A stretch of 38,605 bases of DNA, from contig CALXIZ010000051.1 in assembly GCA_944388495.1 (NCBI GenBank), positions 1 through 38,605 of the forward strand. Reading direction: 5' to 3'. The notes under the pieces are model-generated. The model had not been told where the DNA came from. It saw only the letters and a list, made by a program, of their open reading frames with translations, and searched no databases. This document shows, in pieces, positions 14,768-26,441 of this stretch. A program made the translations under genes and the position numbers. The first letter of the stretch is position 1. Each line of letters opens with the position of its first letter. This DNA comes from an uncultured Clostridia bacterium. GTDB taxonomy: Bacteria; Bacillota; Clostridia; Peptostreptococcales; Anaerovoracaceae.

Positions 14768-16744
14768 ATGGGCAGATTCAGGCTTGTTTCCGATTACCGT
14801 CTGACGGGAGATCAGCCCCGGGCGGTGGAAAAACTGGCAGAGGGATTTCTGAGCGGAAAAAAGCATCAGACCCTGCTTGGTGTTACAGGATCGGGAAAAA
14901 CATTTACGATGGCGAATGTGATCGAACGCGTGCAGAAACCGACACTGATCATTTCTCACAATAAAACGCTGGCGGCACAGCTTTACGGCGAATTCAGGGA
15001 ATTTTTTCCGGAAAATGCGGTGGAATATTTCGTCTCCTATTACGATTATTATCAGCCGGAGGCGTATGTCCCGTCCACCGATACCTATATTGAAAAGGAT
15101 TCCGACATCAATCAGGAAATCGAAAAGCTGCGCCATTCGGCGACGGCAGCGCTGTTTGAACGCAATGATGTGATCATCGTCGCCAGCGTGTCCTGCATCT
15201 ACGGTCTCGGTAATCCGGAGGAATACCGCCGTCAGATGATATCGCTGCGTCCGGGGATGGAAAAGAGCCGGCGGGAGATCATGGAGGATCTGGTGCGCAA
15301 CCAGTATGTGCGCAACGACATCGCCTTTGAACGCGGAACATTCCGTGTCAGAGGAGATATCATCGATATCTATCCGGCCGGTGCGGAGCAGGCGGTCAGA
15401 GTGGAACTGTTCGGCGACGAGATCGAATCCATAAAGGAGATCAATCCCGTGACAGGTGAGATCATCGGCGTACGCAGTCACATCTCCGTCTTTCCGGCGT
15501 CTCATTATGTGACATCGAAAGAAAAGACGGAACGCGCCTGCGGGACGATCGAAAAAGAACTTGAGGAACGGATCGCGTTTTTCAGAGAAGAGGGCAAGCT
15601 TCTGGAAGCACAGCGTATCGAGCAGAGAACGAGATATGATATTGAAATGCTGCGCGAAGTGGGTACCTGCAAGGGAGTGGAAAATTATTCACGCCATCTG
15701 ACAGGACTGCCGGCCGGATCAAGACCGTATACGCTTCTGGATTATTTTCCGGAGGACATGCTGATCATGATCGATGAATCTCACGTCATGCTGCCGCAGC
15801 TCCGGGGTATGTACGCCGGTGACAGATCGAGGAAACAGTCGCTGGTGGATTACGGATTTCGTCTTCCCTCTGCTCTGGACAACCGGCCGCTGGAATTTTC
15901 GGAATTTGAGAGTCTGGTGAATCAGATTCTCTATGTCAGCGCGACACCGAATGAGTATGAGAGAGAAAAGAGCGGAAATGAAGTGGTGGAACAGATTATC
16001 CGTCCCACAGGGCTGCTTGATCCGCCGATCGACGTACGGAAGACGGAGAATCAGATCGACGATCTGATCGGTGAAATCCGTCAGGTAACCGCGCGTGAGG
16101 AGCGTGTCCTCGTGACGACGCTGACGAAGAAAATGGCGGAAAGTCTGACGGATTATCTGAAGGATGTGGGTATCCGGGTGAGGTATCTCCATTCGGAGAT
16201 CGATACGCTGGAGCGTACCGAGATTATCCACGATCTTCGCACGGGAGAATTCGATGTACTGGTGGGAATCAATCTGCTTAGAGAGGGGCTCGACATTCCG
16301 GAGGTCTCTCTGGTGGCCATTCTGGATGCGGATAAACAGGGATTTCTGCGGAACGAGACGTCTCTCATCCAGACGATTGGAAGAGCCGCCCGCAACGCTC
16401 ACGGACGTGTTATCATGTATGGCGACACAGTCAGCCCGCAGATGCAGAAAGCGATCGATGTCACGGAGAGAAGGAGGGCGATTCAGGATCAGTATAACAG
16501 AGAGCACGGCATTACACCGGTATCCGTGAAAAAATCGGTACGGCCGGCAGTCAGAGCTACAGAAGCCGCAGAGGAAGCGGATCTTTATCTGACGGATGTA
16601 AAGCCTTCGGAAATGACAAAGAAAGAACTCCGCAGCTACGCCGCAAAGCTGGAGTCCGAGATGAAGGCGGCAGCGGCGGCGCTGCAGTTCGAACAGGCAG
16701 CACATCTGAGAGATCTGCTGTTTGAACTCAGAGTAAAGCTGTGA
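14768..16744 (+). CDS. uvrB: Excinuclease ABC subunit B
   Basis: 658 residues. Helicase motif [15 protein letters not shown] binds ATP, the beta-hairpin region [20 protein letters not shown] (split over residues about 90-110) clamps [13 protein letters not shown] is motif II, and the C-terminal UVR coiled coil (about 620-655, [19 protein letters not shown]) contacts UvrC. It verifies damage loaded by UvrA in nucleotide excision repair. ATG 14768 follows GAAAGGAAAG; an earlier in-frame ATG at 14669 would start at the transcription start and lacks a ribosome binding site. It is the first gene of a uvrBA operon under LexA control. Confidence 0.96.
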   Translation: MGRFRLVSDYRLTGDQPRAVEKLAEGFLSGKKHQTLLGVTGSGKTFTMANVIERVQKPTLIISHNKTLAAQLYGEFREFFPENAVEYFVSYYDYYQPEAYVPSTDTYIEKDSDINQEIEKLRHSATAALFERNDVIIVASVSCIYGLGNPEEYRRQMISLRPGMEKSRREIMEDLVRNQYVRNDIAFERGTFRVRGDIIDIYPAGAEQAVRVELFGDEIESIKEINPVTGEIIGVRSHISVFPASHYVTSKEKTERACGTIEKELEERIAFFREEGKLLEAQRIEQRTRYDIEMLREVGTCKGVENYSRHLTGLPAGSRPYTLLDYFPEDMLIMIDESHVMLPQLRGMYAGDRSRKQSLVDYGFRLPSALDNRPLEFSEFESLVNQILYVSATPNEYEREKSGNEVVEQIIRPTGLLDPPIDVRKTENQIDDLIGEIRQVTAREERVLVTTLTKKMAESLTDYLKDVGIRVRYLHSEIDTLERTEIIHDLRTGEFDVLVGINLLREGLDIPEVSLVAILDADKQGFLRNETSLIQTIGRAARNAHGRVIMYGDTVSPQMQKAIDVTERRRAIQDQYNREHGITPVSVKKSVRPAVRATEAAEEADLYLTDVKPSEMTKKELRSYAAKLESEMKAAAAALQFEQAAHLRDLLFELRVKL

Positions 16745-16838
16745 GTTTCCGGCGCGGAAAACACGCGGCTGAGGCTGTACGGCAGCGGAGAAGAGACAGA
16801 GAAGAGAAAAAGAGAAAAAAGGGGAAACAGGAGCAGAT

Positions 16839-19700
16839 ATGTCCGGAACGAATACAGAACAGATCGTCGTAAAAGGCGCAAATGAAAATAATCTCAAAAA
16901 TGTGGACGTCGTCATTCCGCGCGACAGGATGGTGGTAATCACGGGCCTGTCGGGTTCCGGAAAGTCGACGCTCGCTTTTGATACCATCTATGCGGAGGGA
17001 CAGCGGCGCTATATGGAAAGTGTGTCAGCTTATGCGAGGCAGTTTCTCGGGCAGATGGAAAAGCCGGATGTGGAATATATCGAGGGACTGTCACCGGCGA
17101 TTTCCATCAGCCAGAAGACGACCGCGAAAAACCCTCGTTCTATCGTCGGTACCGTGACAGAGACGTATGATTATCTCCGTCTTTTGTATGCAAGAGTCGG
17201 GATACCGCACTGTCCGGTCTGCGGCAGACAGATCAGCAGTCAGTCGGTGGATCAGATTGTGGACACGCTTCTGTCCTGCCCGGAGGGGACGCGTGTCATC
17301 GTCATCGCGCCGGCTGTCCGCGAACAGAAGGGAGAGCATAAAAAGCTGCTGGACCGGATTCGCAAGGAAGGATATCTGCGCGTGCGGGTGGACGGAACGA
17401 TGTACAATCTTTCGGAGGACGAGATAAAACTGGAAAAGACATACCGGCATACGATCGAGATCGTCATCGACCGTATCGTCATCCGGCCGGATGTCCGGAG
17501 CCGTCTGGCGGAGGCGGTGGAACTCGGTCTGGAAGAGGGGGACGGTCTGGTCACCGTCAGTCTGAAAAAACCGGAAGAGGACGAAGCGCAGGACCGGGTA
17601 TTCAGTACGAAATTCGCCTGCCCGGAACATGGTGCGGCCATCACCGAGATGGAACCGCGTACGTTTTCCTTTAACAGTCCTTTCGGAGCCTGCCCGGAAT
17701 GCAACGGTCTCGGATTCATACAGCGGGTGGATCCGGATCTCATCGTCACCGATCCGAAGCTGAGTCTGAATGAAGGAGCGCTCGGATCCTCCTTCAATAT
17801 TTTCGATGAAAAATCCTATTACTCGACGATTATCCGCGCTCTGGCAGAAGAATACGATGTCAGCCTCGACACGCCGTACGGAGAGCTTCCTGAGAAATTC
17901 CGCCACGATCTGATGTACGGCACAGGGGGGCGGAAGATCGAATATTATTACGAGAGCCGCAACGGAGGAATCCGGACACACCGCCGCCAGAGCTATGAGG
18001 GAATCGTCAATAATCTGGAGCGGCGTTACCGCGAGACCGCTTCGGAATTCATCAAGGACAAGATCGAACAGTATATGAGTGTGGTGCCGTGCAGCAGCTG
18101 TAAAGGAGAGAGACTGCGGCCGGAAGTGCTGGCCGTCACAGTGGGCGGCATCAACATCATGGAATTCTGTCATATGCCGGTGAGAGATTCGCTGAAGTTT
18201 ATCGGGGAGCTCGAGCTGAGCGAAAAGGACACTGTGATCGCGGCTCAGATTGTCAAAGAGATACGCAGCCGCCTTCAGTTTCTCTCTGATGTGGGACTCG
18301 ATTATCTGACGCTCTCCCGCTCTTCCGCCACACTTTCCGGCGGAGAATCGCAGAGAATCCGTCTGGCGACGCAGATCGGCTCGGGGCTGGTCGGTGTGCT
18401 CTATATTCTCGATGAACCGAGTATCGGACTGCATCAGAAGGATAACGACAAACTTCTGGCGACGCTGCGCCATCTGACCGATATCGGAAATACGCTCATC
18501 GTCGTGGAACACGATGAGGATACTATGTATGCAGCCGACCATATCATCGATATGGGCCCGGGAGCGGGCATACACGGCGGCGAGGTAGTGGCTCAGGGAA
18601 CTGTGGAGGACATCAAGGCATGCGGCGAGTCTCTGACGGGCCAGTATCTGAGCGGTGTAAAAAAGATCAGCGTACCCGAAACGCGGCGGAAGGGAAACGG
18701 AAAATTTATCAGAATCAAGGGAGCAAAGCAGAACAATCTGAAGAATGTCAGTGTCTCCGTTCCTCTCGGCGTCATGACATGTGTCACCGGAGTTTCCGGC
18801 TCCGGAAAGAGCAGTCTGATCAATGAGGTCCTTTACAAAAATCTGGCGGTTCAGATCAACCGTTCGAAGATACGTCCGGGAGAGTGCCGTTCGCTGACGG
18901 GTACGGAAAATATCGATAAGATCATCAATATCGATCAGTCTCCGATCGGAAGAACACCGCGTTCCAATCCCGCCACTTATACGGGTGTTTTCACTCATAT
19001 CCGCGATCTCTTTGCGCAGACGCAGGAAGCGAAGCTGAGAGGCTACGGAAAGGGAAGATTCAGCTTCAATGTGAAAGGCGGCCGCTGTGAAGCCTGCTCC
19101 GGCGACGGTATCGTCAAAATCGAGATGAATTTTCTGCCGGACGTCTATGTGCCGTGCGAAGTGTGCAGAGGAAAGCGGTATAACCGGGAGACGCTGGAGG
19201 TGAAATACAGAGGAAAGAACATTTTCGATGTTCTGGACATGAACATCGAAGAAGCGCTGGCCTTTTTTGAGAATATTCCTTCCATTACGCGGCAGCTGCA
19301 GACACTTTACGATGTCGGACTCGGATATATCAAGCTGGGGCAGCCTTCCACACAGCTTTCGGGCGGCGAGGCGCAGAGAATCAAGCTGGCGTCGGAGCTT
19401 TCAAAGCGCATGACGGGAAAGACGATGTATATTCTCGACGAGCCGACGACAGGGCTTCACTTTGCGGATGTCGACCGTCTGATTCAGGTTCTGAGCCGCC
19501 TCGTGGATGCCGGAAATTCCGTCGTCGTCATCGAACATAATCTGGACGTAATAAAAACGGCCGATTATATCATAGACCTCGGCCCTGACGGAGGCGACCG
19601 GGGCGGCGAGATCGTCGTGACCGGGACGCCGGAGGAAGTGGCGCGATGCGAACGTTCCTACACGGGCCGGTATCTGAAGAAGATGCTGCCGTCCGTCTGA
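16839..19700 (+). CDS. uvrA: Excinuclease ABC subunit A
   Basis: 953 residues. Two ABC ATPase halves: Walker [11 protein letters not shown] and [10 protein letters not shown], signatures [10 protein letters not shown] and [10 protein letters not shown]. The second zinc module is C-x2-C-x20-C-x2-C (CEACSGDG onward). The first is C261-x2-H264-x20-C285-x2-C288 (CPEHG), with His in place of the usual second Cys, still a possible zinc ligand. It finds helix-distorting lesions and loads UvrB. ATG 16839 starts 94 bp after uvrB on the same strand, with no terminator between, so the two are probably one transcript. uvrC is not in the window. Confidence 0.96.
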   Translation: MSGTNTEQIVVKGANENNLKNVDVVIPRDRMVVITGLSGSGKSTLAFDTIYAEGQRRYMESVSAYARQFLGQMEKPDVEYIEGLSPAISISQKTTAKNPRSIVGTVTETYDYLRLLYARVGIPHCPVCGRQISSQSVDQIVDTLLSCPEGTRVIVIAPAVREQKGEHKKLLDRIRKEGYLRVRVDGTMYNLSEDEIKLEKTYRHTIEIVIDRIVIRPDVRSRLAEAVELGLEEGDGLVTVSLKKPEEDEAQDRVFSTKFACPEHGAAITEMEPRTFSFNSPFGACPECNGLGFIQRVDPDLIVTDPKLSLNEGALGSSFNIFDEKSYYSTIIRALAEEYDVSLDTPYGELPEKFRHDLMYGTGGRKIEYYYESRNGGIRTHRRQSYEGIVNNLERRYRETASEFIKDKIEQYMSVVPCSSCKGERLRPEVLAVTVGGINIMEFCHMPVRDSLKFIGELELSEKDTVIAAQIVKEIRSRLQFLSDVGLDYLTLSRSSATLSGGESQRIRLATQIGSGLVGVLYILDEPSIGLHQKDNDKLLATLRHLTDIGNTLIVVEHDEDTMYAADHIIDMGPGAGIHGGEVVAQGTVEDIKACGESLTGQYLSGVKKISVPETRRKGNGKFIRIKGAKQNNLKNVSVSVPLGVMTCVTGVSGSGKSSLINEVLYKNLAVQINRSKIRPGECRSLTGTENIDKIINIDQSPIGRTPRSNPATYTGVFTHIRDLFAQTQEAKLRGYGKGRFSFNVKGGRCEACSGDGIVKIEMNFLPDVYVPCEVCRGKRYNRETLEVKYRGKNIFDVLDMNIEEALAFFENIPSITRQLQTLYDVGLGYIKLGQPSTQLSGGEAQRIKLASELSKRMTGKTMYILDEPTTGLHFADVDRLIQVLSRLVDAGNSVVVIEHNLDVIKTADYIIDLGPDGGDRGGEIVVTGTPEEVARCERSYTGRYLKKMLPSV

Positions 19701-19805
19701 TATCGTATGGCTTTCCGGGGAGAAGGCGGATGCGGTTCAGTCAGCGGAAAAAAGCGGATTTCCGGATCCCGGAGACGCCGAATTGTGTTAAAACTATATC
19801 AAATA

Positions 19806-19834
19806 TTGCAATTACATTTGTTATGACCGATAAT
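19806..19834 (+). promoter_or_regulatory. pncB promoter
   Basis: TTGCAA (19806-19811), 17-bp spacer, GATAAT (19829-19834), in a locally AT-rich patch between uvrA and pncB. Confidence 0.55.
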
Positions 19835-19958
19835 AGAATCAGAAAAAGTTTTATCGAATCCGAAAATACGGCGGGTGCCTGTGTATCCGTGGGAGAACCT
19901 GCCGTTTCGGATAAATACGCTCTGCGGACATTCCGGCGGGCGGAGAACGGAGAAACGG

Positions 19959-21401
19959 ATGAAAAACGATTCTGCAAAAAATATCAATCATACACTGCTC
20001 ACTGATTTTTATGAGCTGACCATGGCTAACGGCTATTTTGAACTCGGGAAAAAGGATGAGATCGCCTATTTCGATCTGTTCTTCCGGAAGGTTCCCGACG
20101 AGGGCGGATTTGCGATTTTCGCCGGGCTGGAGCAGGTCGTGGAATATCTTGAAAATCTTTCCTTTACAGAAGAGGATATTGAATTCCTGAGATCAAAAAA
20201 ATGTTTCAGCGAGGCCTTTCTCGAATACCTCAGAGACTTTAAATTTGAATGTGACGTATGGGCGATTCCGGAAGGAACGCCGGTATTTCCATACGAGCCT
20301 CTGATTACGGTCAGGGGCCCGATCATACAGGCACAGTTTATCGAGACTTTTCTTCTGCTCACGGTAAACCATCAGACTCTGATCGCCACAAAAGCCAACA
20401 GAATTGTGCGCGCCGCTCAGGGACGCTCTGTCATGGAATTCGGATCCAGGCGGGCGCAGGGAGCGGATGCGGCGGTCTACGGAGCGAGAGCGGCGTATAT
20501 CGGAGGCTGCATCGGCACGGCATGTACCATCGCCGAGCGCGTTTTCAATATTCCGGCGCTGGGTACGATGGCTCACAGCTGGGTTCAGAGCTTCGATTCG
20601 GAATACGAGGCTTTCTCAAAATTTGCCGAGCTTTATCCCGAAAACTGCGTCCTGCTCGTCGACACGTATGATGTTCTGCGGTCGGGAATTCCGAATGCGA
20701 TCCGTGTCTTTGACGAGAAAAAACCGGAGAAAATGGGGATCCGAATCGACAGCGGGGATGTCACCTATCTCTCAAGAAAAGCGAGAAAAATGCTGGATGA
20801 AGCCGGATATCAGAACTGTCAGATCGTCGCTTCAAACTCATTTGATGAATATATTGTACGGGGTGTCGTAAATGAAGGCGCCTGCATCGATTCCTTCGGC
20901 GTGGGAGAGAGACTGATTACGGCAAAATCTCAGCCGGTATTCGGCGGAGTATACAAACTGGCCGCCATAGAAGAAGAGGGAAGGATCATACCGAAGATCA
21001 AGGTGAGTGAAAATACGGAAAAGATCACGACGCCGGGATTCAAGAAAGTATACCGTCTCTACGACAGAGAGAGCGGAAAAGCCACCGCGGATCTGATTGC
21101 GCTGGCGGACGAAAAGCTTCCGGAAGAACCGTTTGAGATTTTCGATGAGGAACACGTCTGGAAGCGCAAGACGATCGAAAACCACGAATGCAGAGAGCTT
21201 CAGGTTCCTGTATTTGAAAAGGGAAAGCTGGTCTATGATCTTCCGGGACTGGAGGAGATAAAAAAATTCTGCGCGCAGCAGATCGACATGCTGTGGGAGG
21301 AACTCAAGCGTTTTGAAAATCCTCACAGATACTATGTAGACCTGTCGGAAAGTCTGTGGAATCTGAAAAACGATCTGCTGCAGACGCATAAGCAGGGCTG
21401 A
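19959..21401 (+). CDS. pncB: Nicotinate phosphoribosyltransferase
   Basis: 481 residues. Starts NHTLLTDFYELTMANGYF, carries RRAQGADAAVYGARAAYIGG (phosphoribosyl binding) and GTMAHSWVQSF, whose His is the residue phosphorylated during ATP-coupled turnover in this family. It makes nicotinate mononucleotide from nicotinate and PRPP in the Preiss-Handler route to NAD. I chose ATG 19959 with GGAG upstream, since the in-frame ATG at 19875 lacks a site and the extra residues are not family-like. It is the longer, about 480-residue form. Convergent with ilvE. Confidence 0.93.
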   Translation: MKNDSAKNINHTLLTDFYELTMANGYFELGKKDEIAYFDLFFRKVPDEGGFAIFAGLEQVVEYLENLSFTEEDIEFLRSKKCFSEAFLEYLRDFKFECDVWAIPEGTPVFPYEPLITVRGPIIQAQFIETFLLLTVNHQTLIATKANRIVRAAQGRSVMEFGSRRAQGADAAVYGARAAYIGGCIGTACTIAERVFNIPALGTMAHSWVQSFDSEYEAFSKFAELYPENCVLLVDTYDVLRSGIPNAIRVFDEKKPEKMGIRIDSGDVTYLSRKARKMLDEAGYQNCQIVASNSFDEYIVRGVVNEGACIDSFGVGERLITAKSQPVFGGVYKLAAIEEEGRIIPKIKVSENTEKITTPGFKKVYRLYDRESGKATADLIALADEKLPEEPFEIFDEEHVWKRKTIENHECRELQVPVFEKGKLVYDLPGLEEIKKFCAQQIDMLWEELKRFENPHRYYVDLSESLWNLKNDLLQTHKQG

Positions 21402-21434
21402 ACAAGGGGAGAAACAGGAAAAGAAAAAAGAAAA

Positions 21435-21464
21435 GCCGCCTTCCCGCAGATGCGGGAAGGCGGC
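21435..21464 (-). terminator. ilvE terminator
   Basis: GCCGCCTTCCCGC (21435-21447) pairs perfectly with 21452-21464 around a 4-nt loop. On the minus strand it is followed by TTTTCTTTTTTCTTTT; on the plus strand there is no T run. Confidence 0.85.
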
Positions 21465-21491
21465 GGAAAAACAGAATGATCGGTACAGCGG

Positions 21492-22523
21492 TTATTTTAC
21501 GGGAATTTCGTGAATCCAGCCTTCCGGAGCTTCGATATGTCCCATCTGGATTCCGGTCAGCGTTTCATAGAGCTTCTTTGTGACAGGTCCCATATTTTCC
21601 ATGCCGCTCGGGAACACGATCTCTCTGCCGTGATCGTTAATCTTTCCGACCGGTGAAATGACGGCTGCCGTACCGCAGAGACCGCATTCGGCAAAGTCGG
21701 AGACTTCGTCGAAATAGACCTCGCGCTCCTCGACCTCGAGTCCGAGATAATCCTTTGCCACGGTCAGAAGAGAACGGCGGGTGATCGAAGGAAGGATACT
21801 GTCAGACTTCGGCGTTACGACTCTGTTGTCTTTCGTGACGAAGAGGAAGTTGGCGCCGCCGGTTTCCTCGACCTTTGTACGGGTAGCGGCGTCGAGATAC
21901 ATGTTTTCATCGAATCCCTCCGCGTGAGCCGTAACGATGGCATGAAGACTCATGGCATAATTCAGACCTGCTTTGATGTGGCCCGTGCCGTGAGGAGCCG
22001 CCCGGTCAAAATCACTGACTCTGATCGTCAGAGGCTTGATGCCGCCTTTGAAATACGGACCTACCGGAGTTGTAAATACACGGAACTGATATTCGTCAGC
22101 AGGCTTGACACCGATGACAGGATTCGTTCCGAAGATGTACGGACGGATATACAGTGTGGCGCCGGAACCGTAAGGCGGTACATATGCGGCGTTTGCGCCT
22201 ACGACCTTATCGATGGCTTCGATGAACTTCTCCTGAGGATAAACGGGAATTTCGAGACGGCGGGCGGAATTTTCCAGGCGCTCGGCGTTGAGATCAGGGC
22301 GGAAAGTGACGATTCTGCCGTCTTCCGCGGTGTAGGCCTTCAGACCCTCAAAGACGGTCTGAGCGTACTGCAGGACGCCTGCGCATTCGTTGAGAACGAT
22401 ATTTGCGTCCGATGTCAGCGAACCCTCGTCCCAGGCTCCGTCTCTGTAATTTGAGACAAAGCGATGCTCGGTGGGTATGTAGTCAAATCCGAGATTTCCC
22501 CAGTCGATGTTTTTCTTTTCCAT
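21492..22523 (-). CDS. ilvE: Branched-chain amino acid aminotransferase
   Basis: 343 residues of the long (BCAT2-like) form. The PLP lysine is in GHIKAGLNYAMS; TYIRPYIFG-like TLYIRPYIFGT and the cofactor-site block ETGGANFLFV are present. It transfers amino groups between glutamate and the branched-chain 2-oxo acids, the last step of valine, leucine and isoleucine synthesis or the first of their breakdown. ATG 22523 follows AAGGAG. It stands alone under a near-consensus promoter and ends in its own terminator. No T-box or attenuator was seen in its 73-nt leader. Confidence 0.95.
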   Translation of the reverse strand: MEKKNIDWGNLGFDYIPTEHRFVSNYRDGAWDEGSLTSDANIVLNECAGVLQYAQTVFEGLKAYTAEDGRIVTFRPDLNAERLENSARRLEIPVYPQEKFIEAIDKVVGANAAYVPPYGSGATLYIRPYIFGTNPVIGVKPADEYQFRVFTTPVGPYFKGGIKPLTIRVSDFDRAAPHGTGHIKAGLNYAMSLHAIVTAHAEGFDENMYLDAATRTKVEETGGANFLFVTKDNRVVTPKSDSILPSITRRSLLTVAKDYLGLEVEEREVYFDEVSDFAECGLCGTAAVISPVGKINDHGREIVFPSGMENMGPVTKKLYETLTGIQMGHIEAPEGWIHEIPVK

Positions 22524-22602
22524 AGTAAATCAACTCCTTCGTCTATGCATGTCTGTGATGTTTGAGATGCCGGTTCTTATTTGTTCTGTAAATTTACGTT
22601 TA

Positions 22603-22631
22603 ATTATAGAACTCGCCTTTTGCCGTGTCAA
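22603..22631 (-). promoter_or_regulatory. ilvE promoter, full consensus
   Basis: Minus-strand TTGACA (22626-22631), 17-bp spacer, TATAAT (22603-22608): both hexamers match the sigma-A consensus exactly. Confidence 0.85.
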
Positions 22632-22742
22632 GGAGGCGGAAAAGGAGGAAAAACAAAAGAACAGGTACTTATCCGCCGGAAAATGTATTTTTTCGTCTTC
22701 CGGCTTCTGCAGTCTGCCGCGGAGGTATATAATTCTGCTGAT

Positions 22743-22816
22743 ATATTGTTGTATACAAAATGCTTCTATGCATTGCATTGAAAAACCGGTGAAGAAGTAT
22801 TAATATACAACAATAT
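22743..22816 (+). promoter_or_regulatory. ATP synthase operon promoter with 13-bp inverted repeat
   Basis: TTGAAA (22778-22783), 17-bp spacer, TAATAT (22801-22806). ATATTGTTGTATA (22743-22755) and its exact reverse complement (22804-22816) flank this promoter; the right arm covers the -10 and start site. The left arm also forms the palindrome TTGTATACAA (22749-22758). The rest of 22524-22871 holds no convincing gene. Confidence 0.6.
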
Positions 22817-22871
22817 TAAAAAATTTTTTAACTTGCTTTTGTGTATGTTTCGCGTGAAGGAGGTGAGATTT

Positions 22872-23564
22872 TTGAGTATCGGTGAGGAATTGACAGAAAA
22901 ACTGGCGTATAAAATATCATTTTATATTCCGCTGGGCGATTTCAAAATACCGGTGCCGCATTCGGTTGTGGTTACCTGGGGTGTAATGGCGTTTCTGGTA
23001 ATCGTATCTATTATTTTTACCAGAAAAATGAAGATCGTTCCCGGAAAGCGGCAGGCGTTTATCGAGTTCTGTATCGAGAAGCTGTACAACATCTTCTACG
23101 ACATTCTCGGCGAACGGGGAAAACGCTATATTCCTTATCTGCTGACGGTGCTGCTGTATCTGGGTATTTCAAACATGCTCGGACTCTTCGGCATAGCGCC
23201 GCCGACAAAAGACCTGAATACGACTGCGGGTCTGGCACTGATGAGTATCATTCTGATACAGTACGCCGGCATTCATCAGCGGGGTGTGGGAGGATGGCTG
23301 AAGCATTTCGGACATCCGATCGCAATGATGGCTCCGATGAACATTCTGGAGCTGATCATCCGGCCGCTGTCTCTGTGCATGCGACTGTTCGGAAATATTC
23401 TCGGCGCGTATATCATCATGGAGCTCGTCCATATCGTCGCGCCGGCTGTCGTTCCGCTGGCTGCGGGAGCTTATTTCGATATCTTCGATGCGCTTCTGCA
23501 GGCGTATGTGTTCTGTTTCCTCACGTCTTTGTTTATTCAGGAATCTATCATGGATGACGACTAG
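22872..23564 (+). CDS. atpB: F-type ATP synthase subunit a
   Basis: About 230 residues, five or six membrane helices. The essential stator Arg is in SLCMRLFGNILGAYI, facing the c-ring. It forms the proton half-channels of Fo. I chose TTG 22872 (MSIGEELTEKL), seven bases after AAGGAGGTGAG; the ATG at 22833 precedes that site. It is the first gene of atpBEFHAGDC; atpI, often found first, is absent here. Confidence 0.93.
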   Translation: MSIGEELTEKLAYKISFYIPLGDFKIPVPHSVVVTWGVMAFLVIVSIIFTRKMKIVPGKRQAFIEFCIEKLYNIFYDILGERGKRYIPYLLTVLLYLGISNMLGLFGIAPPTKDLNTTAGLALMSIILIQYAGIHQRGVGGWLKHFGHPIAMMAPMNILELIIRPLSLCMRLFGNILGAYIIMELVHIVAPAVVPLAAGAYFDIFDALLQAYVFCFLTSLFIQESIMDDD

Positions 23565-23592
23565 GCATGAGGAGATGAGATGCCGTATCTGA

Positions 23593-23913
<321 letters not shown>

Positions 23914-23944
23914 AAAAGCGACTGAACAATCTGGAGGCAAGAGA

Positions 23945-24430
23945 ATGCTCACATTAAATATGAGCGCTTTCTGGATCGTCTTCAATATCATCATTCTCTT
24001 TATTCTTCTGAGAATCTTTCTGTTCAAGCCGGTGATGGGAATCATCGAGAAGCGTCAGAAGCTGATTCAGGGTCAGCTGGACGACGCGGAGAACAAAAAT
24101 AAAGAGGCGGGTGAATTGAAGAGCCGTTATGAGGAATCGCTGAAGAGCGCGAAGGAGGAATCCTTCCAGATCGTCAACGAAGCGAAGGAACGTGCCCAGG
24201 TTCAGTACGCGCATATCATTGAAAAGGCAAATGATGATGCCGCACAGATCGTGCAGCAGGCCAATAAGGCGGCGGAAGCGGACCGCGAGCAGATGATGCG
24301 CAGTGCGCAGGCCGAGCTGGCCGAGGTTGCACTGGCAGCTGCGTCCAAAGTTCTCGGAAACAGCGTGGATGCGGAAGCAAACAGAAATATGCTCGATCAG
24401 TTCTTAGCGGAAAAGGGGTCGGATAAATGA
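23945..24430 (+). CDS. atpF: F-type ATP synthase subunit b
   Basis: 161 residues. One N-terminal membrane helix (FWIVFNIIILFILLRIFLF) and a long charged coiled coil make up the peripheral stalk joining Fo to the delta subunit. ATG 23945 follows GGAGG. Its TGA overlaps the ATG of atpH by four bases (ATGA), suggesting translational coupling. Confidence 0.94.
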   Translation: MLTLNMSAFWIVFNIIILFILLRIFLFKPVMGIIEKRQKLIQGQLDDAENKNKEAGELKSRYEESLKSAKEESFQIVNEAKERAQVQYAHIIEKANDDAAQIVQQANKAAEADREQMMRSAQAELAEVALAAASKVLGNSVDAEANRNMLDQFLAEKGSDK

Positions 24431-24930
24431 TTGATTTACCCTTCAACTATGCCAGAGTCCTGTATGACGGGAATATAGCATCAGAAGATCTTGAAACGAC
24501 ACGCGGGCTTCTTACCGGAGAGCCGGAGCTCACGGATGCGCTGGAAAATCCGCTCATCCGTAAATCAGAAAAACAGAGGGTGATCGACAGACTGTTTCCG
24601 GAGTCTGTCCGAAGCTTTGTCAAAGTAATGAGCGATAATGACGATATCGCGTGTGCGCAGGAGATGTTCGAGGCGTATGATGAGCTCGTGCGCAGAAGAG
24701 AGAACACGATTGAAGCGGTATTTACTTATGTGACAGAGCCGGATGATGCTCAGATCGAAGGTCTGAAAGCGAAAATCGCAAAGGACTACGGCAAAAAGCA
24801 TGTCGACCTCAGGCTCGAGTACGATCCTTCGATCATAGGCGGTTTTATCCTCTCGGTGGGAGAAAATGTCTATGATCAGAGTATCCGAACTTCTATGGCA
24901 AGAATGAAGCGTCATTTTGCGGAGAGGTGA
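24427..24930 (+). CDS. atpH: F-type ATP synthase subunit delta
   Basis: 167 residues. Six-helix N-terminal domain ([16 protein letters not shown]) and a C-terminal [20 protein letters not shown] segment typical of delta/OSCP. It ties subunit b to the top of the alpha-beta hexamer. The start overlaps the atpF stop. Confidence 0.92.
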   Translation: MIDLPFNYARVLYDGNIASEDLETTRGLLTGEPELTDALENPLIRKSEKQRVIDRLFPESVRSFVKVMSDNDDIACAQEMFEAYDELVRRRENTIEAVFTYVTEPDDAQIEGLKAKIAKDYGKKHVDLRLEYDPSIIGGFILSVGENVYDQSIRTSMARMKRHFAER

Positions 24931-24934
24931 GAAG

Positions 24935-26437
24935 TTGAGTAATATAAATTCACAGGGAATCATTTCTGTCTTAAAAAGTGAAATAGAAAATTATGACAGT
25001 AAAGTGCAGGTCGAGGAGACGGGGCGCGTCATCAGTGTCGGTGACGGTATCGCCAACGTTTACGGCATGCAGCAGGTGATGTACGGCGAGCTGGTGGAAT
25101 TTGAAAACGGCACGACGGGCATCGCCCAGAACCTCGAACAGAAGGTGATCGGATGCGTACTGCTCGGATCTGATCACGGTATCGTAGAGGGTTCTACGGT
25201 TACCCGTACCGGCAGACAGGCCGGCGTAGCCGTAGGAGAAAAGATGATCGGCCGCGTCGTCGATGCTCTCGGAAAGCCGATCGACGGACTCGGTCCGATC
25301 GAAACGGATGATTACAGACCGGTGGAACACAAAGCACCGGGCGTTATCACGAGAAAAGAAGTATCGGAGCCGCTGCAGACCGGTATTCTGTCGATCGACT
25401 CGATGTTTCCGATCGGCCGCGGACAGCGTGAGCTGATCATCGGTGACCGCCAGACCGGAAAGACGTCTATCGCGATCGATACGATCATCAACCAGAAAGG
25501 ACAGGACGTCATCTGTATCTATGTGGCGATCGGCCAGAAGGCATCCACTGTCGCCAAGACAGTCAATACGCTGAAGCAGTTCGGCGCGATGGACTATTCC
25601 ATCGTCGTCAATTCTCCGGCCAGTGAGCCTGCTCCGCTGCAGTATCTCGCACCTTATACAGGTGCCGCTATCGGAGAACACTTCATGGATCAGGGAAAAG
25701 ATGTCCTGATCGTATACGACGATCTGTCCAAGCACGCACAGGCATACCGTGCCATGTCACTGCTGCTTCACAGACCGCCCGGCCGTGAGGCTTATCCGGG
25801 CGACGTCTTCTATCTGCACTCCAGACTTCTGGAACGCGCCTGCAGAAGAGACCCGGCTTACGGCGGCGGTTCCATGACGGCTCTGCCGATCATCGAGACG
25901 CTGGCCGGTGACGTGTCGGCCTACATTCCGACAAACGTCATTTCCATCACGGACGGACAGATCTTCCTGGAAACAGGCCTGTTCCACTCCGGCGTACGTC
26001 CGGCCGTCAACGTCGGTCTTTCCGTATCGCGAGTCGGAGGAAAGGCTCAGACGAAAGTCATGAAGAGCGTAGCCGGTTCGCTTCGTGTGGATCTGGCTCA
26101 GTACCGTGAGATGGAAGTTTTCACACAGTTCAGTTCGGATCTGGACGATGCGACAAAGGAGCTGCTCACTCACGGCAGAAGCCTGATCGAACTGCTCAAG
26201 CAGCCGCTGTATAATCCGATGCCGCTTCACAAGCAGGTCATACTGCTGTGTGCGGCTTCAAACAGACTGCTGCTCGATGTTCCGGTCAAAGAGATCGGCG
26301 CTTTTAAAGAAGGCCTGATCGAATACGTGGAGGCTTCCTATCCTGAAATCATCGAGGAGATCAACGATAAGAAAGTGATGACCGATGAACTGAAGGAAAA
26401 GATCCTGACAGTCACAAAAGAATACAAGAGCAGGTGA
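24935..26437 (+). CDS. atpA: F-type ATP synthase subunit alpha
   Basis: 500 residues. Walker [12 protein letters not shown], the [13 protein letters not shown] Walker B region and the Arg-finger segment [10 protein letters not shown] are present. It forms the non-catalytic nucleotide sites of F1 and supplies the arginine finger to beta. I chose TTG 24935, after GAGAGGTGAG; the in-frame TTG at 24917 lies before that site and would overlap atpH. Confidence 0.96.
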   Translation: MSNINSQGIISVLKSEIENYDSKVQVEETGRVISVGDGIANVYGMQQVMYGELVEFENGTTGIAQNLEQKVIGCVLLGSDHGIVEGSTVTRTGRQAGVAVGEKMIGRVVDALGKPIDGLGPIETDDYRPVEHKAPGVITRKEVSEPLQTGILSIDSMFPIGRGQRELIIGDRQTGKTSIAIDTIINQKGQDVICIYVAIGQKASTVAKTVNTLKQFGAMDYSIVVNSPASEPAPLQYLAPYTGAAIGEHFMDQGKDVLIVYDDLSKHAQAYRAMSLLLHRPPGREAYPGDVFYLHSRLLERACRRDPAYGGGSMTALPIIETLAGDVSAYIPTNVISITDGQIFLETGLFHSGVRPAVNVGLSVSRVGGKAQTKVMKSVAGSLRVDLAQYREMEVFTQFSSDLDDATKELLTHGRSLIELLKQPLYNPMPLHKQVILLCAASNRLLLDVPVKEIGAFKEGLIEYVEASYPEIIEEINDKKVMTDELKEKILTVTKEYKSR

Positions 26438-26441
26438 TTTC

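Noticed and set aside
22524-22602. T-box or attenuator before ilvE
   Set aside because: The 73-nt leader is too short and lacks a T-box sequence or terminator.
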